Shown here one piece after another: positions 52,581 through 64,000 of a stretch of 64,000 nucleotides of DNA. Source of the stretch: Trichuris trichiura (Eukaryota; Nematoda; Enoplea; Trichinellida; Trichuridae). Where the stretch lies: assembly GCA_037903355.1 (NCBI GenBank), contig JBAJFE010000042.1, positions 248,001-312,000 on the forward strand. The letters are read 5' to 3'. The notes beneath the pieces were generated by a model. That model did not search any database. It was not told where the DNA came from and saw nothing but the letters and a program-made list of their open reading frames with translations. Within the stretch, counting starts at the first letter, position 1. Every line of letters begins with the position of its first letter. The translations under genes were made by a program, and so were the position numbers.

Positions 52581-55500
52581 ATGTTTTCTTTAAGCCAAGG
52601 TAGGGCAACACATTCAATTTTACCCGGCCGATCGATAGTTGCTAAGTTTGCTTGTTATTGTCAAAGCTTTCCGCCCTACGGATACAAGACTAACAAATTG
52701 TAATTGTACTTCTTTTCCAACTTTGTTGGCGATACCTTTCCCCAGCGATAACTCCTGCTTGACGCAAACTTGCTTCACTCCGTATTGTTTTCGCTCTTTT
52801 CTGGTGTAGTGAAATCATTTCAGGTGATCTGAGCTCATTTCCTCATGCTACTTATGTGCAGTTTGGAGGTTTATTTGGCCAACCGCAGTTTGCCGCTCCT
52901 TTGGGCCTACCACCGATCGGTCAACCTCCAATGGGCTCAACGCCTGCGGGTGTTGTTCCCCTGGCTGATGCGGGTGTCGTCCAGCGTCCGAGCTCTATGT
53001 CGCTATCAGTTAGTCATTCGTCATCTCAAGTTTCTGGTGGGGAGGCGCCTTCCGCCGTTTTTCTTGCACCGAGAAGACCAAATCAAGGTATCGAAGGTCG
53101 TCCAATAGTGCTACGCGCCAATCACTTCCAAGTTCGTATTCCTGGCGGTTTCATACACCACTATGACGTCAGCATTTCTCCGGAAAAATGCCCTCGGAGA
53201 GTGAACAGGTTTGAAAATATTTTTTAGACTTTTCTTGCATATTTTTCAATGTGCAGAGAAATAGTTACCACTATGGTTCGTGCTTACGCTCGAGTTTTTA
53301 ATCAATTGCGCCCGGTCTATGATGGTAAGAAAAACATGTACACACGAGAACCGTTGCCAATTGGAAAAGAGAAAGTTGAACTCGAAGTTACATTGCCTGG
53401 AGATTCTGCGGTAGAAAGGCAGTTTCGAGTTACGATTAAGTGGATATCGCAGGTGAGTTTGTCCCTTCTGGAAGAGGCGATGGAAGGGCGCATCAGGTCT
53501 GTTCCCTACGAATCCGTGCAAGCAATCGACGTCATCTTGCGCCACTTACCAAGCCTAAGGTTCTCATTGCGGCTTACATTATTCAGCGATCAAAATTGTT
53601 TTTGTTCAGGTACACTCCAGTTGGTCGATCTTTTTTTTCACCTCCCGGAAACTATGGCGACAGCAAACTGGGCGGCGGTAGAGAGGTATGGTTTGGTTTT
53701 CACCAGAGTGTGCGTCCCTCGCAGTGGAAAATGATGCTCAACATAGATGGTATTGAAAGTTTTGAAATTTTTGGGTAACATAGTTATACGTTAACGTTCA
53801 GTGTCTGCTACGGCATTTTATCGTTCAATGCCCGTGATTGAATTTTTGGCTGAAGTGCTAGACATGCCAGTTCAAGCTTTATCCGAACGTCGATCTCTTT
53901 CCGATGCTCAGAGGGTCAAGTTTACGAAAGAGATCAAAGGTTTGCAAAGAGATACTCAGTTTTGTTTCATGAACTTTTTTTAATTGCAGGTCTTAAATGT
54001 GAAATAACACATTGCGGCACAATGCGTAGAAAGTATCGGGTTTGTAATGTCACTCGTCGGCCTGCTCAAACGCAAACGTAAGTGGATGTTTAGCCTCTGG
54101 TTTCCCGCTTTTCTCGTTGACACTTGGCTTTTAGGTTTCCACTTCAGTTAGACAATGGCCAAACAATAGAGTGCACTGTTGCTAAGTATTTTTTCGATAA
54201 ATATCACATACAATTAAAATACCCTCATCTGCCGTGTCTGCAAGTTGGTCAGGAGCAGAAGCATACCTATTTACCCCCTGAAGTGTGCAACATTGTACCT
54301 GGACAGCGGTGCATTAAAAAGCTTACTGACACGCAGACTTCAACGATGATTAGGGTACTTATGACCACTGCTTGTTCATTCTTGGACAATTTACATTAAG
54401 GCAACGGCAAGATCCGCTCCGGAACGAGAGAGAGAAATATCCAACTTGGTAAGAAAGGCAGATTTCAGCGCTGATCCATTTGCGCACGAGTTTGGCATTG
54501 CCATTAATCCAACAATGACCGAAGTGAAAGGTCGCGTTCTGTCGGCTCCAAAATTGCTTTACGGTGGAAGGGTAAAAAATAGAATGCGTTTTGTTTTTTA
54601 GTATTAAGGGAACTTATAGACCAAAGCTACAGCTGTACCAAATCAAGGCGTGTGGGACATGCGGGGAAAGCAGTTTCACACAGGCGTAGAGATTAAGGTT
54701 TGGGCGATAGCCTGTTTCGCCCAGCAGCAGCACGTTAAGGAGAATGATTTGAGGTAGGATCTTGCTAGATTAAATCCCGCTCTCATTGCTTACCTCTTTT
54801 CATTGTCGTAGAAATTTCACTCAGCAATTGCTGCGGATTTCGAATGACGCTGGAATGCCTGTGGTTGGCCAGCCATGTTTCTGCAAGTACGCATCCGGAG
54901 TGGATCAAGTTGAGCCAATGTTCAGATACTTGAAGCAAACATTTCAAGGAATTCAACTAATTGTCATTGTTCTTCCCGGCAAAACGCCAGTATACGGTTA
55001 GTCAAGTTCTATTTTTGTAAACATCACTAATCTCTAGTTAATGGTACTTATAATTTGCGCTCTAATCATCTAATATTTTTCAAACGTGTAAAAGCGCAGT
55101 TTTAAAACACTAACCGTTGTTGGAAGTCGAATTTCTTAAGCCTCAAATCTTTCAAGTCAAAGCACGTGCTTATTTGGAATCGTTGAGCCTGGACGACGGA
55201 CCCGTGGTTTAGTTTTTTTTGCATAATAGAATTACGGAAATTCGACCCGTAAAATTTTTTTTTTATTGTGCGAAGCTTTCGAAAAGCCTCTGTTCCCGCC
55301 TTCAGCGTAGTGACAATGGCGAAGAGCAAGTGTTGTAGTCTACTGGGCGCTGCAATTGCCTGAAGGGACAGAGCTCTTCGGAGATTTTGAAACAATAATG
55401 TTAAAATGAGGATAAGGGACAGAAGGAAGAAAGGAATAAAGAGAGGATGGGAACACTGGAGTAACATACAAGTTTTATTTGTTTATTTGCGGACGAGATC

Positions 55501-58500
55501 CCGTCAATTAAGCGAAGAAATATATACCGGAGCTTTCAGGTGTTTGACCGTCAATCGTCTTCAGCGGTTGAACTAACAAAGGTGACCTTTAATGTCCCGC
55601 ATTCAGCTTCTGTTTTAGCACCGAAGGACGGTTGCTTCGTAAACGGTGTGTCAATATGAAATTTTCTTAACTTCCCAACGCCCTCCTTTCGTGTTTGACA
55701 AGAAAACCTGCGCACTGATTATAAAAGCTTCATATTTTCTTTCGAACAGCAGTTCACGCACGTTTATTCTTACGCGATCTTAGAAATTGCGTTTGTTCCG
55801 TGAGTAGAACGTTTTTTACTTAGTCTACACGCTTATTTGCAAGCAAGGCTCAACCTTAGAAAAGGTGTGATGTAGTAGAGCCCCGATTATCCGAACAAGT
55901 TGGGAGTGGGAGCAGTTTGCGTGATGGAAAAGTTCAAATAATCGAGCAACGCTAGAGACGGTCTTTCCAGCGCTTTTAAAATTCAGTTTGCCATAAATTT
56001 TTTATTTCGTGAATGTGATTTCAAGTATTTACTTTTTTCGCCGCTAACATCAAGTGCTTTCCAATGCGCGATAATTTATCAACGACTGAAATCATCTGAA
56101 ATGTTGCACGACTTTCGACGAGTAGCATTAAGTAACGTGCACTGTATAGCAGTTCGTTTCCATTTACTAGTTCAGTCATCCTAAGCGGATAACAAGTCGA
56201 ATCTATCCCGGCGATCAGAAAACCGTGCAATGATTAGGTTTACCGCTATGAGGCTAAAAGTCATCAAATTGGCTAGTCATAGAGATGTTATTACCGAGCG
56301 ACGATCCGTTATATCGATTTGCAGTTTTTGCTCTAAACAGAATGTATGCAAGTTAAGTTTTTTACACAAAATGTTGCCGCGCGTGTCGAGTTGATGGATA
56401 AAGGAATGATCGAAAGTTTTAATTTTGTGTGGAAAGCAGCTTCTTCGTTTTTCTCGTTGTCGAAATATAGGTTGTGCAGCCAAACGTGAATTTTTATTCT
56501 TGTCATACTGTAGAGGACAGGTCCTTCATGAAGGAATTCACGTTGAGAAGCAGTAGTAGTAGTAGTAGTAGTCGATGTATTGCTAACAACAAACACGTGC
56601 TATGTTACGATGTGTGTAATTTGGAAAACTTTAAAAGATGCTTACGGAGCACTTCTGGGCCCACAGGGTACTAGTTAATAAACTGCAAGTGAATTTTCTG
56701 TTTTATTTCTCTTTTTTCAATCCGTTACGTGAAGTCCGTAAGAGATGCGTGCCCCTTCTGGCGTTCAAAGCAATCAAGAGCAATCCTCAGGCGTTGAAAC
56801 GCTGTCATGACAAGAACATGCATTTTTGCGTTTGTGTCATCATCAAGGTCATTCATTGTCTATGTAGTCTTCTACTGTTTTGTAGAAAACCAACTTTCTG
56901 CTGTCGTATAGCAGCAGTCCTTCAAAATCGTTTTGCTGAAAAAGTCTAAGATTGATTGCGCACTTTGATCTTTCACTAGGCGAAAAGTGGCGCTGATATT
57001 GTTTACGGCGTAGGCGTTTCAACTTTTTTAATTACTGCTTAATTCCACCCGAACTTCCGCAGTTATGTCGACTCTGTTCGAATATTTTGGAGATGACTGT
57101 AAAGGAGCATCGTCTATTAACATCAAGCTTTGCCAGTTTTGCTAGTCAGTGTTTAGGAACTTGCTTACTTCAAGGGTAAAGTATTTTAAGACAAGTTCAC
57201 CAAAACTGTGCTCTTCGTCCAAGTCTTTTTCGGTCTATTCAGCCACTTGGAAATTCTTGATGTGCTTAAGACTTTTAGACTTGTTTGACTTCTCCATCGA
57301 GAGCAGCGAGACGCGTTTCGTTCCAGAACAATGAGGACAACTCATAATAGTAACTCGTTGCTCGATTGACTTGGCGTCATTGCATCCTCAGCACTAGAAG
57401 GTAATGACTTCTTCAGAAGCACTTTCCAGTGCAGTTCTGCTTCGTCCGTATTATAAATGGAGCTGTCGTCGTAACCTTCCTGCCTATTCGTCCTTAAACT
57501 AATTGGCAAAAAGTTCATTTGCCTGCGTTTTCTTTCCATGGATATCTGTTTCACGAAACTCGCGATCCGTCTAAGATTCCCGCTGTCAACCAATGTTATC
57601 TTTGAAACAGGAAGCTTCAATAATTTTTTTCACCGTTCAAAGTAGGACGGGGTTTTTGTTCGTAAGAGTACTCAGGTATAAAGTAACATGCAAGACTGAC
57701 GGATGTCCATCTACCGATGTTCGAAGTGTCCGGCTTTTCGCCATTGTTTTCCAAGACGTTTTCATGGAATGCACCAGTGGTTGTAATTTTCAGTTTTCAC
57801 AGAAAAAAGTATAGCTTCCATGGTATTGGCATACGGCCAGTCCTTCGTAATTTGCGTTCCAGCGTTCTTCCGAAACAAGTTAGTCTTGTACATATTGAAT
57901 ACTTGTTCAGGCTTGAGCTTTTCCTCTACAACGATGGGGAGTCCCTTGTTCAGAAGTTTTTAAAAACAAACCTCCTTCCGCTTCCCGAGTATCGCAAAGA
58001 CGACGTATCATTTCAAGAACATGAGCGCCACCTCTGTGCTGCCATAGGAGAGCAGTTGGAGTTCAAAATACTCCACAAACATCTCAGCTAGCATCGGTGA
58101 TAATAGATAACTCAAATTCCAGGAGCATACAAAATGTTTATTCAAATGCAAGTACCTTCTGCAGGTACTCAACAGAAAGAACAGAGCGTAGTGGAGCAAG
58201 CGTGTATTTTACCTTTTTTCCCCACCGGAAATAACTGTCAGCCATGGATCGTAAACTTGTCAAAAGCCAATGTTCTGTTGCGAGAATGAACGCCATTGGC
58301 GTTGCCACTTCAAAGCAGACAAACCACGCGTAGTTGGATTTAAAAGTTTGGCTTCGGCTCGCGTTACTGACAGTGTTACTTCAAAGGAAATACAGTCGTT
58401 TATCCCGTCATCATCACTTGTTCGGCAGTACCACCCATATTCCCTTAGTCCCTTCCAGCGTAGGTACAATGGCTTTTGATAGGCGTACGATCTGTGCGTG

Positions 58501-60340
58501 ACGGTTGCTTCCGGCGAGAACGAGTAGTGAAATCCTAGCAAGCTCTAAAAGCATGCGCGATGCAATATGGCCACAGTAATCACGTTTGCAGGTTGCTTAA
58601 AACCTCTGTAGTTTGTAGATAACGCTTGTTCCAGCTCAGGAGGATAAAGAAAGCCCTTTATGTTCGTCATAACTGCACTGTCAACAAAGATAATAGAAAC
58701 GAAGTCAACTTCCAACTGGAAAAGGGGAAGAATAACGCTTTGATAACGGCATGATGATATTCGTTGACTTGGAAAGCATAGTATAGCGTAACTAGTCAAA
58801 ACGGTCTCATTTCTTTTTCTCTGTGGGCTTGGCCTGCTAAACAGTTAAAATTTTTATTTGTAATCGCGGAAGACATTTACGGTGCTTTCGGGGCACCCTT
58901 GCATCACCATTAGGGATACGTGGAAGAGCGAGCACACGATCTCCAACGAAACAGCAGACTTAAAAATTATCGCGGCATTCAAGCTTTGTGCTTTTATTTT
59001 GTTTTTTGATCATTTTGAAAGAATGTTTTCTATCTTGCAGCGGAAGTGAAACGCGTTGGCGACACCATCTTAGGAATTGCTACTCAGTGCGTACAAGCAA
59101 AGAACGTAAACAAGACGACTCCTCAAACTTTATCCAACCTGTGCTTGAAGATAAATGTGAAACTTGGCGGCGTGAATAGTATTCTTCTGCCTAGCATCAG
59201 GTAACGGCGACTTTCCGCAAAACAGTAGTCACATAAACGTTCAAGGCCTCGTATCTTCAATGAACCAATCATATTTATGGGAGCAGATATTACTCATCCG
59301 CCTGCCGGTGATAGCAAAAAGCCGTCAATATCTGCGGTTTGTTTATTGCCGGGAAAGTAGAGCAGATCGAACGTTTAGTGGTTGCAGGTTGTTGGTAGTA
59401 TGGACGCTCATCCTTCACGTTACGCAGCCACCGTTCGAATACAGCAGCATCGCCAAGAAATAATTACCGATTTGGCAACTATGGTGAAAGAATTGCTGAT
59501 CCAGTTTTACCGAAGCACCCGCTTCAAACCAACTAGAATTCTCTTATACCGTGATGGTGTATCCGAAGGACAGTTTTTCAATGTGTGCTTATTTTTGACT
59601 TTGTTGTTCATTTTTCTTCTACGTGCTTGGTTTAGGTTCTTCAACATGAACTGAGGGCAATGAGAGAAGCTTGCATGATGCTTGAACGTGGCTACCAGCC
59701 CGGCATAACGTTTGTTGCAGTCCAGAAAAGACATCACACTCGTCTGTTTGCCGTAGACAAAAAAGACCAGGTTGGCATCTCTATTATACGCGCTTAGCTA
59801 CTACCAGGGTTGTTTTGTTGCAAAGGTCGGAAAAGCTTTCAATATCCCGCCTGGAACAACTGTTGACGTTGGGATCACTCATCCCACAGAGTTCGATTTT
59901 TTCCTTTGCAGTCACGCAGGCATACAGGTATCCGCTTATGTTTTTACAGAATTGGAGAGTTAATTTTTAATATAGGGAACTAGTCGACCTAGTCATTACC
60001 ACGTTCTGTGGGATGATAATAACTTGTCTGCGGATGAACTGCAACAACTTACTTACCAACTTTGTCATACGTATGTTCGTTGTACCAGAAGTGTAAGCAT
60101 TCCAGCTCCAGCCTACTACGCGCATCTTGTTGCTTTTCGAGCTCGTTATCATTTGGTGGATCGAGATCACGACAGGTAAACTGTTTTTACTTTCCATTAG
60201 TTTATTCCGGCATTGTATAACTGTTTTGCAGTGGCGAAGGCAGCCAACCTTCAGGCACAAGCGAAGAAACAACAATGAGTTCTATGGCTCGTGCTGTTCA
60301 GGTACATCCCGATGCCAACTCAGTAATGTACTTTGCCTAG
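52581..60340 (+). CDS. AGO: Argonaute (AGO1/2, ALG-1-like), slicer residues intact
   Basis: Core of the miRNA-induced silencing complex. A 19-nt start exon (52581-52599, MFSLSQ) joins in phase to exon 2 (52824-53208), which has a Gln/Pro-rich N-tail and then [19 protein letters not shown] domain and linker: [18 protein letters not shown] and [44 protein letters not shown] and [56 protein letters not shown] and LPGKTPVY. A 4,044-bp intron (54997-59040) follows. [51 protein letters not shown] and [22 protein letters not shown] and H of the catalytic tetrad are clear, and the E-containing stretch ([17 protein letters not shown]) is conserved. It ends SVMYFA, the exact family C-terminus. The big intron holds a decayed transposase. 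Confidence 0.95.
55873..57620 (-). mobile_element. Decayed pogo/Tigger-type DNA transposon in Argonaute intron
   Basis: A terminal-repeat-like end GTAGAGCCCCGATTATCCGA lies at about 55874, after a TA. Minus-strand frames from 57620 leftwards read [20 protein letters not shown] (the first DDE aspartate region) and [19 protein letters not shown]. Then [10 protein letters not shown], an in-frame stop, and [11 protein letters not shown] (second aspartate region), and later [13 protein letters not shown]. These match CENP-B/Tigger/jerky DDE_1 transposases in order. Stops and missing pieces show that it is dead. The N-terminal DNA-binding part and right end were not found. Confidence 0.72.
56549..56573. 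repeat. (AGT)n microsatellite
   Basis: About eight AGT units inside the Argonaute intron and the transposon region. Confidence 0.85.
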
Positions 60341-63334
60341 CGAAACAAGTCTGCTCTTCTGTTCGGTTGAATAGCGTGCAATTGTTTTCATCGTTCCAGT
60401 GTACTCGCTGTTGTCCATCTAGTTTTTTTAGCATTTTACCTCACAGTGTAACCCTGTTTCAAGTGTCGCTGTTCAAACCTTTCCCGGCGTTTGTGTGCAA
60501 ATGATAACCGCGTCTCTTGTTTCTCCTTTTCGGCCAAACGAAGCTTGGAGCCTACCTGGTTATCCAATTGTTTTTTGCCTTTTTACGCAATAATCCTCAA
60601 TTTTTACCCTTTGCCAGTGCTCTTCCTGACTTCTGACTTGCAGCAACCCTGTTTTGCCACTCTTTAGGCGCCTATTTTTTTTAAAAAAAAACTACCGTCT
60701 CCATTTGCTTTTATTCTTGTGAAATGATCATAGTACCTCCGTATTGACCGCTATGTTTGTGGAGCTGAGCAATTGGTTGCTGTTTGCCAGTCTTAGTGAA
60801 TTTTCAAACTAATACTCAACTTAAGCAATGCGGAATCCTTGTTGTACCGAACCGTTTTAGTCACCGTCGTCCATCATTTCTTTTTACCTACGACTTCGAA
60901 GTTCATTTTCTACTTTGGCGTTTTACCTCAAAGGACCTTTGCTATTTTTACATTCTGCAAGTACCCATTTCCCGCTCTTTGTTTTTGCTGCACTAAAAAA
61001 CATATAAAAGTCTGCAAAAGTATATCGTTAAATCTGTTCATGCCGCGTCATTTTGCATGCTGTTGTATTTGTACTATGGCTTCTCATGTTGTATCCGTCA
61101 TTTGCATGATTCGGTTTATACTGCTCCGGTTTCACTGTTCATTCGCAGAGGTTGGGGAGTTTCATGATTTTTTTTTTGAATAAACGCCGTCCTGAATAAA
61201 ATGACAAGCACCTGATTTGAAACTGTGATAGTGATTGTCGAACTGTCACCTTTTAATTTGTTCTTCTGTTAATGCACAAGTAAAAACCACATTGGAAACC
61301 ACTTTGCGAGTCATCAGTTTCAAATGTAAGTTTGTTTCGTATGACCAAATTAAGCATAAAATAAATAAATATTGCAAAGACAAGAATAACTATTTAAGCA
61401 TCTATTCTTGCTGAGATATGGTCTAGCTAGTATTAGAGAAAGCATCGGAACTGCGAAGAGCCAATTACCAAGTGTACCGTTCCGTTTATCACGTAAAGAG
61501 AACTGACCATGTTACTCCCTGATTGTTCAGCATTTCAATAATAGCATTCACTCAGGTTACACAATGTGGCAAAACATTTGGAAGAACGGGGAAAAGGAAT
61601 AGGCGCACCTTTACACCTACAGACAAAAGAAGAATTTACTATGTCTACTTTTTTGTGATTGATGTTGTAGCGGGTTAGGACCGCGATTACTCAGCGCACT
61701 GTCCTTGACCAGTCTTGAATGTATTACTGTATTATTGGTTGAGTAAAGTCTTGCGTATTCCTATACTTGGTGTCACACCGCTGCTGCAATATCAATACTA
61801 GTTAACCTGTAAAGGTTGCTAGCAATGATGCTTCGTCATCTCTACGAAGTTGTTGTTGCAAAGGTTAAGTAAGGTGAAAAAATACTGGTACAGCACCTGC
61901 CGTACGGCGTCCCTTTTCTCTGCTTACGAACAAAAAATAAACGGTTTTTAACTCCATTACCACACCAACCCGTTACGACGCTTCATTTTTCCAAAATGTT
62001 ACTGGGTTTTCTCTCTGAAAGGAACTGCAAACCGGTTCATGTGAAACCTTACTGGCGCCAGTAATTCACAGAGCTACCGCGTGAAAATGTATTGCGGTTA
62101 AGCCGAACGGCTTACTGCTCTGTGTGACTGAACCTGGTGCATGAACTGTACCTGAAAATCTTTCTACGTAAACCCATACGACTACGCATATGCTGAACAG
62201 AGACTAACCTTCTTGTCTTAGTACACAATATTTTAATAGTCTTGTATGTATATGAAATATAGTACATGAGCCGAGAAGAGCAGAATGCGGCATTCAAGCG
62301 TTTCTGGTTTACTTTGCTCACTTCCATAAAGACTGTTCAGTCTACAAAGATGCCATCAACTGTTAATGTAATGGAAACCGGCAGGTTGTTGCTCATAATC
62401 ACAACTCTTAGAAAAAATGCGTTCTGCAGTCATTTGCAGAATGATACTTAAGTGAACGGAGAACAGAAACAGCAGTGGTGTCTGTAGAATGTAAGCCACG
62501 TTGGCAGACGCTACGGCTTCCTTCTCATTACTGAACACTTCAACCATCTCAGCCATATTCGTCTCTGTCTGATAGGTCGGCATCTTCTGTGCCTTACAAC
62601 GCGTTAGAAAAAGAATTGAAGACCCTGTGCATCATTATTTCATACAGTATATCAAAATAAACGGGCGTTTCGCATACCTCACAGTTACTCCACATCAAAA
62701 ACTTGCATTATTTCAGCAATCGGTACGGTAACTGTTGGACTGGTAGTTACAATGACTTAAAAATTAGCTTTCGCTGGCATGCTGCCTAAAACGGGAGCTA
62801 AGGAATGCTAACAAATGTTGAAGACTGCGAATACTCTTTCTATTGCACCTCTCCATGCTTTTTTGCCTTAATTAGGAAAATATGTTATCACCACTTTCCC
62901 TGAACCGATCGACTGGACCCGTCGCGTACAGACTGCTCCCATTCTCGATTGCGGACGAACACAAGCTAAACATTTTTGGTTATAGTCTTGAGCTAGATGT
63001 TCAGAAAGAATAACGCTAATGCAGAGATAAATATTCAGTTTAAGCTAGCACTACGCCTCTATCTCGCTGCAACTTGTATTCGTACATAGAGTGTGGGAGC
63101 GACCTGCACGCAACCGAATTTGCCCAACGCGTTAGAGATACTGGAGGAGAAAAATTTTGCTCATCCATTCGTTGGTAGGATACTTAGAAGTTTACTTACA
63201 GATACATCAAACAGGCCAAACCCGTGAACTAGAAGACCAACTCTCTTTACTATCATATACAAGTTACTGTAGCGGCCGTAAGCTTAAAGTGGAAACTTAG
63301 AGATGTACGTTTATGAACTTTCGTTTCGCTGCAG
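60341..63334. other. Argonaute 3' UTR and intergenic
   Basis: About 3 kb without a recognisable exon. AATAAA signals at about 61179-61200 are candidates for the Argonaute polyadenylation site. A diverged copy of the 3541-3682 repeat lies at about 63184-63242. Upstream exons of the death-domain gene may lie in the last part. Confidence 0.45.
63184..63242. repeat. Diverged copy of the 3541-3682 repeat arm
   Basis: GAAGTTTACTTACAGATACA, then AACAGGCCAAAC, GTGAA and AGAAGA, matches the right arm at 3624-3682 in the same orientation with several differences. No second arm is seen here. Confidence 0.75.
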
Positions 63335-64000
63335 AGAATATCTTGCCACAGCTTTAGACCTGAACTCGGATTGGGAAGACGTAGGTATGTATTAGTGATC
63401 CGTATTGGTCTTTTTAAAAGAGAAACCGTTTTTATCGTTTGCACGACTGGCTCGTCTTGCGGCCATAAGTTTTAAAGTTTTGTAATATTTGACCTGTCGC
63501 GCTAAGCTTTTGTTGCATTTATTCCATACTTGATTATAGCCGCCCTACTCGGCTTTCCAGCGCAAGAAGTCTACTTCCTGCGACAAGCTTGCAGCCGTGG
63601 TAACACTCCTGCTAAAGAAATGCTGCAGATATTGTCAGCACAAGGGATTACCGTAGAAGTTTTGCGGCAAGTCCTTATAGCTGCGAAAAACGTTAGGGCT
63701 GCTGATATACTTTTGTCACATAGTAAGTACTCATAGGAGTATTTGCGAAATATTTCAAAAACTATACATGTTCAGCGTCTACCCGTGCGCAAAAGTCTGG
63801 TGTCTCTGCGGAACAAACGTCATCAAATTCCGGCATCGCTATGGTTAAAAACAATGACCGTTGTGGTACATCAATGTTAGGAAAAGAAAAGGTGCTCAGT
63901 AAAGTACAGTCTGTTAATAGTTCAGGAATACGGCCAGCTAAACTGGTCAGCGATTTGCTAAAAGATGACATAAGTCTTCCGGAAGCTATAAGAGCTAAGT
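63335..64000 (+). CDS. Death-domain protein, partial (Pelle/IRAK-like?)
   Basis: Three exons join in phase: 63335-63384, 63540-63722, 63776 to the window edge. The reading is EYLATALDLNSDWEDVAALL, then GFPAQEVYFLRQACSRGNTP, KEMLQILSAQGITVEVLRQV and LIAAKNVRAADIL. This has the six-helix spacing and W/L pattern of a death domain, closest in feel to Tube/Pelle/IRAK (…SP..LL..W….TV..L...L). Death domains mediate receptor-proximal assembly in Toll/IL-1 or apoptosis signalling. The last exon starts a Ser-rich linker (TSTRAQKSGVSAEQTSSNSG), as before the kinase domain of IRAKs. No kinase is visible because the gene leaves the window. Start exons upstream are not identified. Confidence 0.65.

Noticed and set aside
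57717..58091. 124-codon open frame on + in the Argonaute intron
   Set aside because: No recognisable motif or splice partner; next to the decayed transposon and probably chance.

Overview
This window is eukaryotic nuclear DNA, most likely from a nematode. Its genes are split by many short introns of about 45-60 nt. Several start codons lie a few bases after a splice-acceptor-like TTTCAG. Interstitial TTAGGC-type repeats, the nematode telomere unit, occur at five sites. The protein set is animal: WNK, Argonaute, PIX, PI4KB, a Pelle/IRAK-like death domain. A secreted multi-WAP protein and the compact genes would fit a clade I worm such as a whipworm, but that is inference. Gene calls come from reading exons by eye and joining them by splice signals, phase and family alignment from memory; no search was run.

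Layout. 1-12262 (-) is most of RAD50. Its zinc-hook exon is followed by a 9-kb intron that holds a complete gene on the opposite strand, a secreted three-WAP protein (4473-7964, +). 13137-21451 (+) is a WNK kinase. 22075-22529 (-) is the complex III subunit UQCRB. 24187-29551 (+) is PI4KB, followed 222 bp later by the polymerase delta subunit POLD3 (29773-31257, +). A two-LIM protein (32322-32717, +) and an unrecognised, apparently frameshifted coding patch (33181-33650, +) follow.

34507-41914 (-) is a tandem cluster read right to left: deoxyhypusine synthase, a 69-residue basic protein, and the NOL9/Grc3 polynucleotide kinase. All three are on one strand; known roles of the outer two are eIF5A maturation and pre-rRNA processing. 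Then come a Ser/Thr kinase (43912-45007, +), a cytochrome b561 (45419-46277, -), PIX RhoGEF (46640-49234, +), a rhodanese-like protein lacking its catalytic cysteine (50917-51648, +) overlapped by a 52-codon single-TM ORF, a slicer-competent Argonaute (52581-60340, +), and the start of a death-domain gene running off the right edge (63335-64000, +).

Non-coding space carries inverted-repeat elements (MITE-like), two decayed pogo/Tigger-type transposases inside introns of DHPS and Argonaute, and the telomere-like repeat family. The strongest unusual signals are the nested WAP gene and its paired loss of two cysteines per domain, the cysteine-less rhodanese with its overlapping membrane ORF, three GC-AG introns, recurrent AAG acceptors, and the dispersed TTAGGC-bearing repeat.
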